A DNA stretch of 8,393 nucleotides from CAZFLD01 sp964519835 (lineage in GTDB: Bacteria > Spirochaetota > Spirochaetia > DSM-27196 > CAZFLD01): assembly GCA_964519835.1 (NCBI GenBank), contig CAZFLD010000123.1:1-8393 (forward strand), read 5' to 3'. Of the stretch, positions 1-7,177 are shown piece after piece. The notes under the pieces were generated by a model. That model did not search any database, was not told the origin of the DNA, and saw only the letters and a list, made by a program, of their open reading frames with translations. Position 1 is the stretch's first letter. The number at the start of each line of letters is the position of its first letter. The position numbers and the translations under genes are program-made.

Positions 1-33
1 GCGAAAATCCGCTTTTGCTTCAGTCTTGGCGCA

Positions 34-1215
34 TCAAGGTTCGTGACAGTTTACGCCTTTTGGGCCATGATTGTGAGCCGCGATCACAACGACACCCAAC
101 AGAAGGGGAGCCACGCCAAGGAGCGCCGTGAGGCTGTTCGAAAGCCCCGCCTGCAGAAGCAATCCGATCACGGCCGGCACCACGGTGCCGCCGACACCGC
201 CGTTCCAGCCCGCTGCGGCGATTCCCGCCTCGGCGACCGACGGTCGGACGTGGGCGATAAAGGACACAAGGGCCGGAAAAAGGGCGGCCGTCGATAGGCC
301 CATCAAAAAGACCCACGCTATCGAGACCTGGGGAAGCAGCGCCCACAGCAGCGAAACCATAACCAACGAAGCGGCGGAGGCGTAGAACACCTTTGTGGTG
401 GCCACGCGAAGAAACACACGCGTGGCCGCAAGCCTTCCCACAAGCACGCCGAACATCAGCACCAGCGCAAAGAGCTCCCCGTCCCCGCCACTATCGGAAA
501 CCAATGCTGAACGGGCCGGAATAAGACCAAGAAAAATCGCTTCAGAGCCGACGACGAGGAAGCCAACGGTAGCCAGGGACCACGGCGTTTGTCGCAGCAA
601 GGCGACTACCCGCCGGAAGCCCCGGGCGGCGGGCCGCGTCGGGACCGGTGAGCGTGGGAAGGAGACAATCGGCAATAAGCCAAGCGAGACAAGCGCGCCG
701 ATGGTCGGTGGAAGCCAATAGAACTGCCAGGCGAGTCCTTGAATGCTCGAGAACCAGAGAGCGGCACCGCTTAGGGTCACCGATCCGGCACTGACCGCGG
801 CGTTCACAAACGAGGTCACTGTAGAGACGGGGCGCGACGTTTGTATCGCGGCAAAGATGCCGGAGAGGGGAATAATCGACCCGACAACCGCGCCCCGCAG
901 CAGGCTCACCAGAAGTGCCCCGGCGTAGGAGTTCACCAGCAAAAGCGGGCCGGTAAGAACAACAACGGACAGGCACATCGCCAAGACGAGCTTGATGTTC
1001 CGGCCCGCCGCGAGTAGCCAGACGAGGATTCCACAGATGGTGCCGCCGATAAAGCGTGAGGCCACCAGGAGACCCTGCTGAGAGTCGCTTAACAAGAGTT
1101 CCCGTGCGAGGCGACCAAGCACAGCGCCCACCTCGGCCATCTGCATCCCGACGAGGAACATAACGACGCACATATAGACGAGGGGCGAGATGGTGCCGGC
1201 TCCCGGTCTTGCCAT
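34..1215 (-). CDS. MFS family transporter (likely sugar or small-solute permease)
   Basis: A polytopic inner-membrane protein of 393 residues, the usual length for a 12-helix major facilitator. Hydrophobic segments alternate with short basic loops over the whole length. A longer Pro/Arg-rich loop (ending near PTRPAARGFRR) lies about mid-protein and separates two six-helix halves. The last helices contain the Gly-rich stretch AAGWNGGVGGTVVPAVIGLL, typical of MFS helix packing. The frame is open upstream to 1479 and beyond, but those extra 88 residues are soluble and match the C-terminus of GH4 glycosidases. I therefore place the start at the ATG at 1215, just before the first membrane helix and 6 nt after a GATACT -10 box. 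The substrate is not readable; the GH4 relic upstream hints at a sugar. The stop is TGA. Fold is certain, substrate unknown. Confidence 0.85.
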   Translation of the reverse strand: MARPGAGTISPLVYMCVVMFLVGMQMAEVGAVLGRLARELLLSDSQQGLLVASRFIGGTICGILVWLLAAGRNIKLVLAMCLSVVVLTGPLLLVNSYAGALLVSLLRGAVVGSIIPLSGIFAAIQTSRPVSTVTSFVNAAVSAGSVTLSGAALWFSSIQGLAWQFYWLPPTIGALVSLGLLPIVSFPRSPVPTRPAARGFRRVVALLRQTPWSLATVGFLVVGSEAIFLGLIPARSALVSDSGGDGELFALVLMFGVLVGRLAATRVFLRVATTKVFYASAASLVMVSLLWALLPQVSIAWVFLMGLSTAALFPALVSFIAHVRPSVAEAGIAAAGWNGGVGGTVVPAVIGLLLQAGLSNSLTALLGVAPLLLGVVVIAAHNHGPKGVNCHEP

Positions 1216-1250
1216 GAGGTGAGTATCGACGGCAGGTGCGGCTTGGGCAA
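1216..1250 (-). promoter_or_regulatory. Predicted leaderless promoter of the MFS gene
   Basis: On the minus strand TTGCCC (1250-1245), a 17-nt spacer, GATACT (1227-1222), then 6 nt (CACCTC) directly before the ATG at 1215. With normal sigma-70 geometry transcription would start at or next to the A of the start codon, so the mRNA would have no leader. This supports the internal ATG over the longer open frame. Confidence 0.55.
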
Positions 1251-1275
1251 CCCGGCAACCGACACACGACCGATA

Positions 1276-1755
1276 GCCGTACCACTCCGGCCGCAGTATG
1301 TCTCGCTCGGCCTTTAGGAGGTCCTCCATCACCGCCTTGGCGTCGCCGAGCTTGTTGACAGTCGGATCGGCAGCAAGGGCGCGCAGCAGCAAGCCTTTGT
1401 CGTAGGAGGTGCAGGCGGCTGCGGTCAGCTCGTGGGTGTCTATGACTTGTTGAGTCAGTCCGCGGAAGCCTGCGGGCATCGGTACCGATGGTCGCGGCTT
1501 GACGCCGGCCCTGTTGCGCCGCTCGTCTACGGCAATCCGGGCAAGGCGCTCGCGCCACGCGGGAAGGTCGTTCCGTCGTAGCTAAACTCGGTCAGCCACG
1601 TAAAGTGGTTGACTCCCACGATCTCGAGCCTCAGTCGACGTTCCACTCGCACCGGCACCTCGCCGGCATCCTCCGGCGGGCGGGCCTTTTACCTCGCCGC
1701 CGATCACGGTACACGCGGTGACCGACCACGGATGCCGCCGCTTCGGGCCCGGTGA
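1276..1755 (-). pseudogene. Decayed glycoside hydrolase family 4 (alpha-glucosidase/galactosidase type), C-terminal relic
   Basis: GH4 enzymes are NAD- and Mn-dependent glycosidases. Three minus-strand pieces in different frames line up in family order. A weak piece at about 1750-1690 reads SVVGHRVYRD, resembling the family's VGxCHG region. A strong piece at about 1690-1560 contains RLEIVGVNHFTWLTEF, the GH4 NHFTW signature. A third piece from about 1566 down to 1276 reads LPAWRERLARIAVDERR, then AGVKPRPSVPMPAGFRGL, then VIDTHELTAAACTS and LLLRALAADPTVN, matching the helical C-terminus. The N-terminal Rossmann half is missing, replaced by the divergent prsW gene. Only about 45 residues separate NHFTW from the VIDTHELT segment, where full-length relatives have well over 100, so an internal deletion is likely. 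A frameshift lies at about 1560-1566 and another near 1690. No function is expected. The third piece is open into the MFS gene, which creates a false fusion ORF. Confidence 0.8.
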
Positions 1756-1760
1756 CGACC

Positions 1761-1795
1761 TGGCGACGCACGCACCTAAGCGATAGACTAACGGA
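1761..1795 (+). promoter_or_regulatory. Predicted leaderless promoter of the prsW-like gene
   Basis: TAGACT (1784-1789) is followed by 6 nt and the GTG at 1796. A poor -35 candidate, TGGCGA (1761-1766), sits 17 nt upstream. The -10 to start spacing is the same as at the MFS and ttcA genes. There is no usable Shine-Dalgarno; the only GGAG (1793-1796) runs into the start codon. Confidence 0.5.
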
Positions 1796-2968
1796 GTGAT
1801 GCTGCCCCTTAGCCTCGCGATAATCGCATTCGCAAGTTTTTTGTGGATCAAATACCTCGACACGCTCGACCAGTACAAAAAAGACAAAGGCACGACGCGG
1901 ATTATAGTGATCGCTTTTGTGGCGGGCATGGTAAGCGTGATTCCAACGTTTGGGCTCTATGCGATCAACCCGTACTGGAGCGTTAGTGAGCAGATGGGCG
2001 TGTTCCTCTACTACTTTTTTGTCGTGGGTGTGACTGAAGAAACCTGCAAGTACCTTCTTCTGGTTGCGGTAGTGGCCGTGTTCAAATCGATCAAAGAGCC
2101 GCAGGACGGCATCATCCAGGGCGCGGCCGTGGGGCTTGGCTTTTCGGCCGTTGAGAATGTCACGTACGCACTGGACTACGGCCCGATCAACACGGTCATG
2201 CGCTCCATTGTCGCCTCGGGAGGACACATGATCTATGGTGCCCTCGTAGGCTTTTTCTTGGGCGGCGCGGTGTACGCCAATCTAGAGGTCGAGGACAAGA
2301 GGGCGAAGCAATTGGCCTTTCTGTCGGTGTTGCTCGTGGCCGTTATCCACGCGTTGTACAACTCGGCACTTAGTTGGTCCGCCCAGAACTCTCGCCTCCA
2401 AAACCTCTCCGTTGCAATCGATGTTGTCGGCCTGATCCTGGCGGTCGCCGCCTTCCGGTACATGGTTTCACACTCTCCTTACAGGGTGTTCCCGTATAGC
2501 CAGAGTCGGGACGCCATAGCCGCCGTCAAGAGGGGCTTGCGCCTCAACCCCACAAGCTACGTCCTCAACCGGAGGCTTATTCTCTACATGCTTGCCGACA
2601 GAGACTTCCACGGCGCTCTGGAGCCGATCCGGGTGTGCCGCGGACGTATAAAACGCCAAGGTGTCTTCGACGCCCTCGAGGGGGTGGTGATGTTGGGCTT
2701 GGGCAAAGACGATCGGGGCTTTGCGCTCCTTACCAAAGCTCACTCGAAGCTAAACGGAAAGCAGCGTCGCCGCATCTCACAGGTGCTGCGATCGATACTG
2801 GGCGACGGCGCACTTCGAATGCGCGCCGACAACATCCTAAATCCCCACGTGTTTACTCCCAACCCACATCTCAGGCGGGAGAGCCCTGTTGCCAAGGGCC
2901 GCCGGTCTCGAAGCCGTCGGGAGGCCTACCTCGAGCACGGCACAGCGCCCGGGGTCGTCGGCATCTAA
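1796..2968 (+). CDS. PrsW-family intramembrane protease with C-terminal cytoplasmic helical tail
   Basis: A 390-residue membrane protein. PrsW proteases cut membrane substrates such as anti-sigma factors using paired Glu and His residues within helices. All signature motifs are present in order: EETCK (E81, E82, K85), FSAVEN (E120, N121), GHMIYG (H144) and HALYNS (H185, N189). Membrane helices lie roughly at 2-18, 35-57, 67-96, 105-125, 137-162, 172-195 and 206-224. Residues about 236-335 are soluble, helical and TPR-like (RDAIAAVKRGLRLNP, DFHGALEPIRVCRGRI, GFALLTKAHSKLNGKQ). The end, from about 340, is basic and probably disordered. GTG at 1796 is chosen for its promoter spacing; ATG at 1799 is the alternative. 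The TAA overlaps the next gene's ATG (TAATG), so the two genes are probably translated together. The family call is firm; the substrate is unknown. Confidence 0.87.
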   Translation: MMLPLSLAIIAFASFLWIKYLDTLDQYKKDKGTTRIIVIAFVAGMVSVIPTFGLYAINPYWSVSEQMGVFLYYFFVVGVTEETCKYLLLVAVVAVFKSIKEPQDGIIQGAAVGLGFSAVENVTYALDYGPINTVMRSIVASGGHMIYGALVGFFLGGAVYANLEVEDKRAKQLAFLSVLLVAVIHALYNSALSWSAQNSRLQNLSVAIDVVGLILAVAAFRYMVSHSPYRVFPYSQSRDAIAAVKRGLRLNPTSYVLNRRLILYMLADRDFHGALEPIRVCRGRIKRQGVFDALEGVVMLGLGKDDRGFALLTKAHSKLNGKQRRRISQVLRSILGDGALRMRADNILNPHVFTPNPHLRRESPVAKGRRSRSRREAYLEHGTAPGVVGI

Positions 2969-3792
2969 TGCGGATCAACAACAAGTCGGTTTTGATCACC
3001 GGTGCGAGCTCGGGGATCGGCATGGCGCTCGCGCGGCAGCTCGCGGATCGATCGTGCAATCTGGTGCTTCTCGGGCGGCGCATCGGCATCTTGGAAGAGC
3101 TGGCCCAGGAGCTCTCGGGCTCTTCCCGGCACGTGTTGCCGATCGAGTGCGACGTCAGCAAAAGAGCGTCCGTCGCGGATGCCATGCGACTCATCAGGCG
3201 CGACTTTCCCCCTCTCGACCTCGCAGTGATGAACGCCGGCCTGGACAAGTTCGTGCCCCTCGACCGGTACTCGTCGGCCGACGCGACGCAGGTCTTCGGC
3301 GTCAACGTTTTTGGCGCGATCCACTGGATCGAAGCGTTGATGCCTACGCTCAGGTCGGGCCGGAGTTTTCGCCTCGCATGTATGTCGAGCCTCTCGGATA
3401 CACGAGGGCTGCCCGGGAATGCCTTTTATTCCGCGGCAAAACGAGCTATCCGCCACTACCTGGAGAGCCTCCGTGTCGAGCTGCGGCCATATCCGGTAAA
3501 GGTCATCACGATCCGCCCAGGCTTTGTGAGAACACCCATGACGGCGGTAAACACCTTTGAGATGCCGATGGCGATGTCTCCCGAACGGGCCGCGAACCAC
3601 GTGGTACGAGCGCTTACAGTGGGGCGGCGGGTCTACACATTCCCGGCGCTCGCGGGCCTGGCTATGGCGCTTTTTCGGTTGGTACCGGCGCCGATTTTCG
3701 AAACACTTGCCTACCGGACGTACCGGAAGCTTGTCGCGGACGCGGCCGCTCGGGAAGGCCGACGGGAGTCTCTCGCGCCGGACGACACGTAG
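2968..3792 (+). CDS. Short-chain dehydrogenase/reductase (classical SDR)
   Basis: A 274-residue NAD(P)-dependent oxidoreductase with a Rossmann fold. The cofactor-binding motif TGASSGIG is at residues 11-18, with GRR at 36-38 after beta-2, which favours NADP(H). CDV is at 61-63, NAG at 89-91, the structural Asn at 113 (GVNVFG), Ser140/Ser141, and the catalytic pair Y154 and K158 in YSAAK, followed by RPGFVRTPM (183-191). All catalytic residues are present. The C-terminal hydrophobic stretch (about 224-242) may attach it to the membrane, as in some SDRs of lipid metabolism; this is an inference. The frame is open upstream inside prsW, but the ATG at 2968 begins directly before the first beta strand (KSVLITG) and overlaps the prsW stop by one base. 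There is no Shine-Dalgarno, consistent with coupled translation. The stop is TAG. The substrate cannot be told. Confidence 0.88.
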   Translation: MRINNKSVLITGASSGIGMALARQLADRSCNLVLLGRRIGILEELAQELSGSSRHVLPIECDVSKRASVADAMRLIRRDFPPLDLAVMNAGLDKFVPLDRYSSADATQVFGVNVFGAIHWIEALMPTLRSGRSFRLACMSSLSDTRGLPGNAFYSAAKRAIRHYLESLRVELRPYPVKVITIRPGFVRTPMTAVNTFEMPMAMSPERAANHVVRALTVGRRVYTFPALAGLAMALFRLVPAPIFETLAYRTYRKLVADAAAREGRRESLAPDDT

Positions 3793-3848
3793 ACCCACAT
3801 ACGGGTTGGTCAAGTCCCACATCTATCTCCCGCTTCGTGCAATAGTAT

Positions 3849-3860
3849 CCACGGCCGTGG
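3849..3860. repeat. 12-bp perfect palindrome in the SDR-ptsP intergenic region
   Basis: CCACGGCCGTGG is its own reverse complement. It lies one base after TAGTAT (3843-3848), a possible but unsupported -10 box. It has no loop and no T-run, so it is not a convincing terminator. It may be a small operator or chance in GC-rich DNA. The intergenic region (3793-4005) shows no convincing gene. Confidence 0.3.
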
Positions 3861-3949
3861 CCTGAATCGCATCCGTGGACGGCACACCGTTCGACCTGGT
3901 TATGCGGCTGGTTCACCGCCTCGGCTCGTCGGGACATGGGCCCGCACGC

Positions 3950-3993
3950 CGCTTGTCGCTGTATCCGACAAATGGCGACATTATGGACAAGCG
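3950..3993 (+). promoter_or_regulatory. Nested inverted and direct repeats upstream of ptsP (candidate operator or leader switch)
   Basis: The arm CGCTTGTCG (3950-3958) has two competing complements downstream. CGACAA (3966-3971) forms a 6-bp inverted repeat with a 7-nt centre. GACAAGCG (3986-3993) forms a perfect 8-bp inverted repeat with a 28-nt centre. Read as direct repeats, CGACA (3966), CGACA (3976) and GGACA (3985) recur every 9-10 bp, one helical turn. A -10-like CATTAT (3979-3984) and TTGTCG (3953-3958, as -35) lie inside, but their 20-nt spacing is too long for a normal promoter. The block ends 12 nt before the ptsP ATG. It could be a repressor or activator site or an RNA switch. 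Confidence 0.4.
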
Positions 3994-4005
3994 CAGAGCA
4001 ACATC

Positions 4006-6156
4006 ATGGACACACCAATAGACCCACTCGCAGGACTCAACAGGATAACCGCGCAATACGAAGTCGACCGGAACCGGCAGGCGTTTTTGACACGAGGAGC
4101 CGAGCTCATTCACGATGTGGTCGGAGCCCGTGCGGTCTCGATGCTCGACAAAGACGGCCTCGTATCAGCCGCGGCCGGCACCGCCGGTGTCGGCTGCGAT
4201 GAGCGGGAGGCACTTGGCTCGGCGCGCCTCGGCATCGTGGTGCGCGACGGCACGGGCCGCTGTGTCGTGGCGCTCCGGGTGGGTCGCGAGAGTCACGGCG
4301 CGGTGGTGGTGGAACCACACTCTTCGGACCACCTGCCTCCAACCCACGAACGCGTACTCGTAGCCATGTCCAGCCATATCGCAGCGACGCTCGAAAGTGC
4401 CTCGCTCCTAGAAACAGTACGGCGGTCCGCCGGAGTTAAAACTTCCCAGGAGGTTCCGGACCAAATCCTCGGCCGAACCGCCGCCCCCGGCATCGGTGAG
4501 GGGGAGATCCTCCGGTGGGAGCAGGGATTCGATCCCCAGGCGCTCGCCGCCGACCCGACGGCCACAATCGGCGGTGAAGATCAGATCGAAGCCTTTGATC
4601 GGGCGTTCGCGGCGGCGGAAACACAGCTCTTGGAACTACAGGACAGCGCAGACATCGAAATAGACGACGTGGCGGCGCAGATTTTCGAGGCCCACGCGTT
4701 GATGCTGACCGACGAGAGCTTCTCAGGGGCTATGCGCGACCTGATCAAGCGGGGAATGCCCGCTATCCGGGCCGTCCAGCGTGTGGTCACCGACTTTGTC
4801 ACACTCTTCTCCTCACGGGATAACCCGCTATTTGCGGAGAAGGCGCAGGACGTCCGTGATTTGGGCTACAGGCTTATAGCCAACCTCCGAGGCGAGGCGG
4901 ATCAAATGGATGCTGGCCATGGCCGAATTATCGTGGCGGACGCAGTGTACCCCTCCGAGCTGGTGAGCTTGGCCGGCCGACACGCCGCCGGCGTTGTCTT
5001 GAGTGGCGGCGGCGCCACGGCGCACATCGCGATTTTGGCCCGTTCCTTAGGACTGCCGCTCTTGGTGGTGGCAAAGGAATCGGTGGCCGCGGTGCCGGAT
5101 GGAACCTATGCGCTACTCGACGCCACAATGGGCGTACTTCACCTCAACACGACCGGGGGGACAGGGACCGCGGCACAACGGGAACAGCATCCGGCGTCCC
5201 TCGCTGCGGTTCCCAATCGGTACCAGCTGCTTGCCAACGTCAACCTGTATCGCGACGCGCGGCTTGCTTCGCAGTTGGGCATACGTGGCATCGGTCTGTA
5301 CCGGAGTGAGTTCCCGTTTATCATTCGCAACGCCCTGGTAAGCGAAGAAGAACAGTTCCGAATCTACGACAAGATCGCGAGGACGGTGAAGGACGGGCCG
5401 GTCACGCTTCGAACGGCCGACATCGGCGGCGACAAGATCCTTAGCCTCCGGGGCGAGGCGGAACAAAACCCCTTTCTCGGCGTCCGGGGCATTCGCTTCT
5501 CGCTGGCAAATCGACATGCGTTTCGCGACCAGGTTCGGGCAATGCTGCGCGCCGGCCACAACCGCGATCTGCGGATCATGTTCCCCATGGTCTCCGCGGT
5601 AGAAGAGCTCGACCAGGCCCATGAGCTGACCGAGGAGTGTATCGATGCGCTCGAGAGGGAGGGCACACCCCACAACAAAAGACCAAAGCTGGGCGCGATG
5701 ATTGAGCTCCCCAGCGCCGTAGAGGCAATAGATGACTTGGGCCGTCGGGCGGACTTTTTCTCGATTGGGACCAACGACCTGATTATGTACCTCCTTGCCG
5801 TGGACCGAACCAACGCGCGCCTTGGCGACCTCTACCGCAGCTACCATCCGGTTGTACTGCGGGTTCTCAAACGGCTTGTGGATGCCGTCGGCGACAAGCC
5901 CGGCAGGCTTTCGATTTGCGGCGATGCGGCGGCCGACCCGACACTCCTGGAGTTTTTTGTGGGAATCGGTCTGACGACGTTTAGCGTAGCGCCGGGAGAG
6001 GCGGCGCAGGTGTCGAGGGCCCTTTCGACCGTAGATAAGACGGAGGCGGCAAAGGTGGCCGAAGCGATGATTGCAATCCGGCGCGTGGCGGACATGGAGG
6101 CCTACCTCAAGGACCGTAGCGAGGGAAAACAAACGAAGGCGGAGCCGGTCCTGTGA
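4006..6156 (+). CDS. ptsP: GAF-domain phosphoenolpyruvate-protein phosphotransferase, EI(Ntr) type
   Basis: A 716-residue cytosolic enzyme that takes phosphate from phosphoenolpyruvate and passes it to an HPr/NPr-type carrier; the Ntr branch is regulatory and does not feed sugar import. Residues about 15-140 form a sensory GAF domain. About 155-295 form the PEP-utiliser N-terminal, HPr-docking domain (GRTAAPGIGEGE; AQIFEAHALML). About 305-380 form the swivelling phosphohistidine domain with ATAHIAILAR (His340). About 405-660 form the PEP-binding barrel, with GLYRSEFPF (R433), RTADIGGDK (R469), MIELPSAVEA (E567), SIGTNDL (N590, D591) and SICGDAA (C638, the acid/base Cys). All expected residues are present, so it should be active. 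Length suits PtsP (about 750 residues) better than plain EI (about 575). ATG 4006 is the first start after the SDR stop; only a weak AGAG precedes it. No NPr or EIIA gene lies in the window. Confidence 0.92.
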   Translation: MDTPIDPLAGLNRITAQYEVDRNRQAFLTRGAELIHDVVGARAVSMLDKDGLVSAAAGTAGVGCDEREALGSARLGIVVRDGTGRCVVALRVGRESHGAVVVEPHSSDHLPPTHERVLVAMSSHIAATLESASLLETVRRSAGVKTSQEVPDQILGRTAAPGIGEGEILRWEQGFDPQALAADPTATIGGEDQIEAFDRAFAAAETQLLELQDSADIEIDDVAAQIFEAHALMLTDESFSGAMRDLIKRGMPAIRAVQRVVTDFVTLFSSRDNPLFAEKAQDVRDLGYRLIANLRGEADQMDAGHGRIIVADAVYPSELVSLAGRHAAGVVLSGGGATAHIAILARSLGLPLLVVAKESVAAVPDGTYALLDATMGVLHLNTTGGTGTAAQREQHPASLAAVPNRYQLLANVNLYRDARLASQLGIRGIGLYRSEFPFIIRNALVSEEEQFRIYDKIARTVKDGPVTLRTADIGGDKILSLRGEAEQNPFLGVRGIRFSLANRHAFRDQVRAMLRAGHNRDLRIMFPMVSAVEELDQAHELTEECIDALEREGTPHNKRPKLGAMIELPSAVEAIDDLGRRADFFSIGTNDLIMYLLAVDRTNARLGDLYRSYHPVVLRVLKRLVDAVGDKPGRLSICGDAAADPTLLEFFVGIGLTTFSVAPGEAAQVSRALSTVDKTEAAKVAEAMIAIRRVADMEAYLKDRSEGKQTKAEPVL

Positions 6157-7145
6157 GATACATCGGCGAAACGCTTTCCATATCCGCCGTGTGCTTGGGC
6201 CTTGGTGGCATCGGACTCGGATACTCGGAGGAGGACGGCATCCGCATCATCGACCAGTTTGCGGATGCCGGCGGCACGGTTATCGATACGGCGCGCATTT
6301 ACTCGGATTGGGGACCGGGAGAGCGACATCGCAGCGAGAGAATTCTGGGCGACTGGCTTGCTCGTCAATCGGATAAAACGCGGGATCGAATGATCATTGC
6401 GACAAAGGGCGGGCACCCCAAACTGGACAGCATGGACAAACCCCGCCTTACCCGTCGTTTTATTCTTGAGGACTTGGAAGGCAGCCTGCGCACGTTGCGC
6501 CTAAATCGTATACCACTCTACTACCTCCACCGCGACGACCGATCTATCCCCGCGGCGGAAATCCTGGGAATCCTCTTCGAAGCTCGACGGGGGGGGAAGG
6601 TGCGGCATCTCGGCTGCTCAAACTGGTCGGCCAAACGGATGAGGGAGGCGGCCGATGCCGCGGCGGCGGCGGGTGAAGACGGTTTTGTGGCAAACCAGCC
6701 GCTGTGGAATGTCGGCTCGGCAAACATGCACCCGCCCTCCGACCCGACAATTCACCGTTTTGGCGCCGACATGATGCAGTACCACCGGGAAGCCAGGATG
6801 CTCTGCGTGCCGTTCTCGTCCCAGGCGGGCGGTTTTTTTACCAAGCATGTGCGTGATGAGGACACGCCGGCAGGTTCCGCCGCCGCGTACGCAACGGAGG
6901 AGAACAAGGCTTTGGCCGACCGGCTTGGCGAAATGGCGCCGCAACTCGGCGTGACGGTAAATCAACTCGTCGTTGCCTACCTCTACCACTGCGGCATACC
7001 CGTTGCGCCGATCGTCGGGTGCCGTTCCCCGGAGCAACTCGCCGACAGCCTCGGCGCGCTCGAGGTAAACCTCGAGGACTACGTAGTCGACGAAATCCGC
7101 GAGCTCGCACACCAGCCCTGGGCATCCAGCCGGCGGCGGACCTGA
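6153..7145 (+). CDS. Aldo/keto reductase
   Basis: A 330-residue NADP(H)-dependent TIM-barrel oxidoreductase that reduces aldehydes or ketones. The catalytic tetrad is intact: D45 and Y50 in VIDTARIYSDWG, K85 in IIATKGG and H126 in YYLHRDD. Cofactor contacts follow in GCSNWSAKRM (154-163) and near the C-terminus in PIVGCRSPEQLAD (286-298). Length and the order of motifs suit the family of bacterial AKRs related to YajO/Tas-type proteins. The start GTG (6153) overlaps the ptsP stop in GTGA, so translation is coupled; a GGAG lies about 10 nt before it. An 8-G run encodes the Arg-Gly-Gly part of ARRGGKVRHLG, a natural family motif. The substrate is unknown; cotranslation with ptsP suggests joint regulation but no proven link. 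Confidence 0.9.
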   Translation: MRYIGETLSISAVCLGLGGIGLGYSEEDGIRIIDQFADAGGTVIDTARIYSDWGPGERHRSERILGDWLARQSDKTRDRMIIATKGGHPKLDSMDKPRLTRRFILEDLEGSLRTLRLNRIPLYYLHRDDRSIPAAEILGILFEARRGGKVRHLGCSNWSAKRMREAADAAAAAGEDGFVANQPLWNVGSANMHPPSDPTIHRFGADMMQYHREARMLCVPFSSQAGGFFTKHVRDEDTPAGSAAAYATEENKALADRLGEMAPQLGVTVNQLVVAYLYHCGIPVAPIVGCRSPEQLADSLGALEVNLEDYVVDEIRELAHQPWASSRRRT

Positions 7146-7177
7146 CCCACACACGACTCATCCCCTATACTGCGCCA
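7142..7177 (+). promoter_or_regulatory. Predicted leaderless promoter of the ttcA-like gene
   Basis: CTGACC (7142-7147), 18 nt, TATACT (7166-7171), 6 nt (GCGCCA), then the ATG at 7178. This is the best -10 match of the window. The -35 overlaps the TGA of the aldo/keto reductase gene. No Shine-Dalgarno is present. It gives ttcA its own promoter and fixes its start against the longer open frame that begins at 7019. Confidence 0.65.

Noticed and set aside
1..33. Possible terminator hairpin after the MFS stop (GCAAAA/TTTTCGC on the minus strand)
   Set aside because: The stem is short and needs a bulge, and the window ends there, so it cannot be judged.
542..1558. Long minus-strand open frame of 338 codons across the MFS gene
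   Set aside because: Arg/Pro/Cys-rich translation without domains; it is the frame-shifted shadow of the MFS gene and GH4 relic.
2635..2967. N-terminal extension of the SDR frame back to 2635
   Set aside because: This stretch codes for the PrsW tail in another frame; the extension is Arg/Pro-rich and the Rossmann fold begins right after ATG 2968.
3843..3860. TAGTAT followed by a palindrome as a ptsP promoter
   Set aside because: No matching -35 at 16-18 nt and a long distance to the ATG at 4006; not strong enough to annotate as a promoter.
3875..4021. Possible 48-codon gene from GTG 3875 ending inside ptsP
   Set aside because: No Shine-Dalgarno, no -10 box at the 6-nt distance and no motif; it also spans the repeat block before ptsP.
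5113..6132. Long minus-strand open frame of 339 codons antisense to ptsP
   Set aside because: It mirrors conserved ptsP codons in GC-rich DNA and shows no recognisable domain or start signal.
7019..7177. N-terminal extension of the ttcA frame back to 7019
   Set aside because: It overlaps the conserved C-terminus of the aldo/keto reductase, and the TATACT box places the start at 7178.
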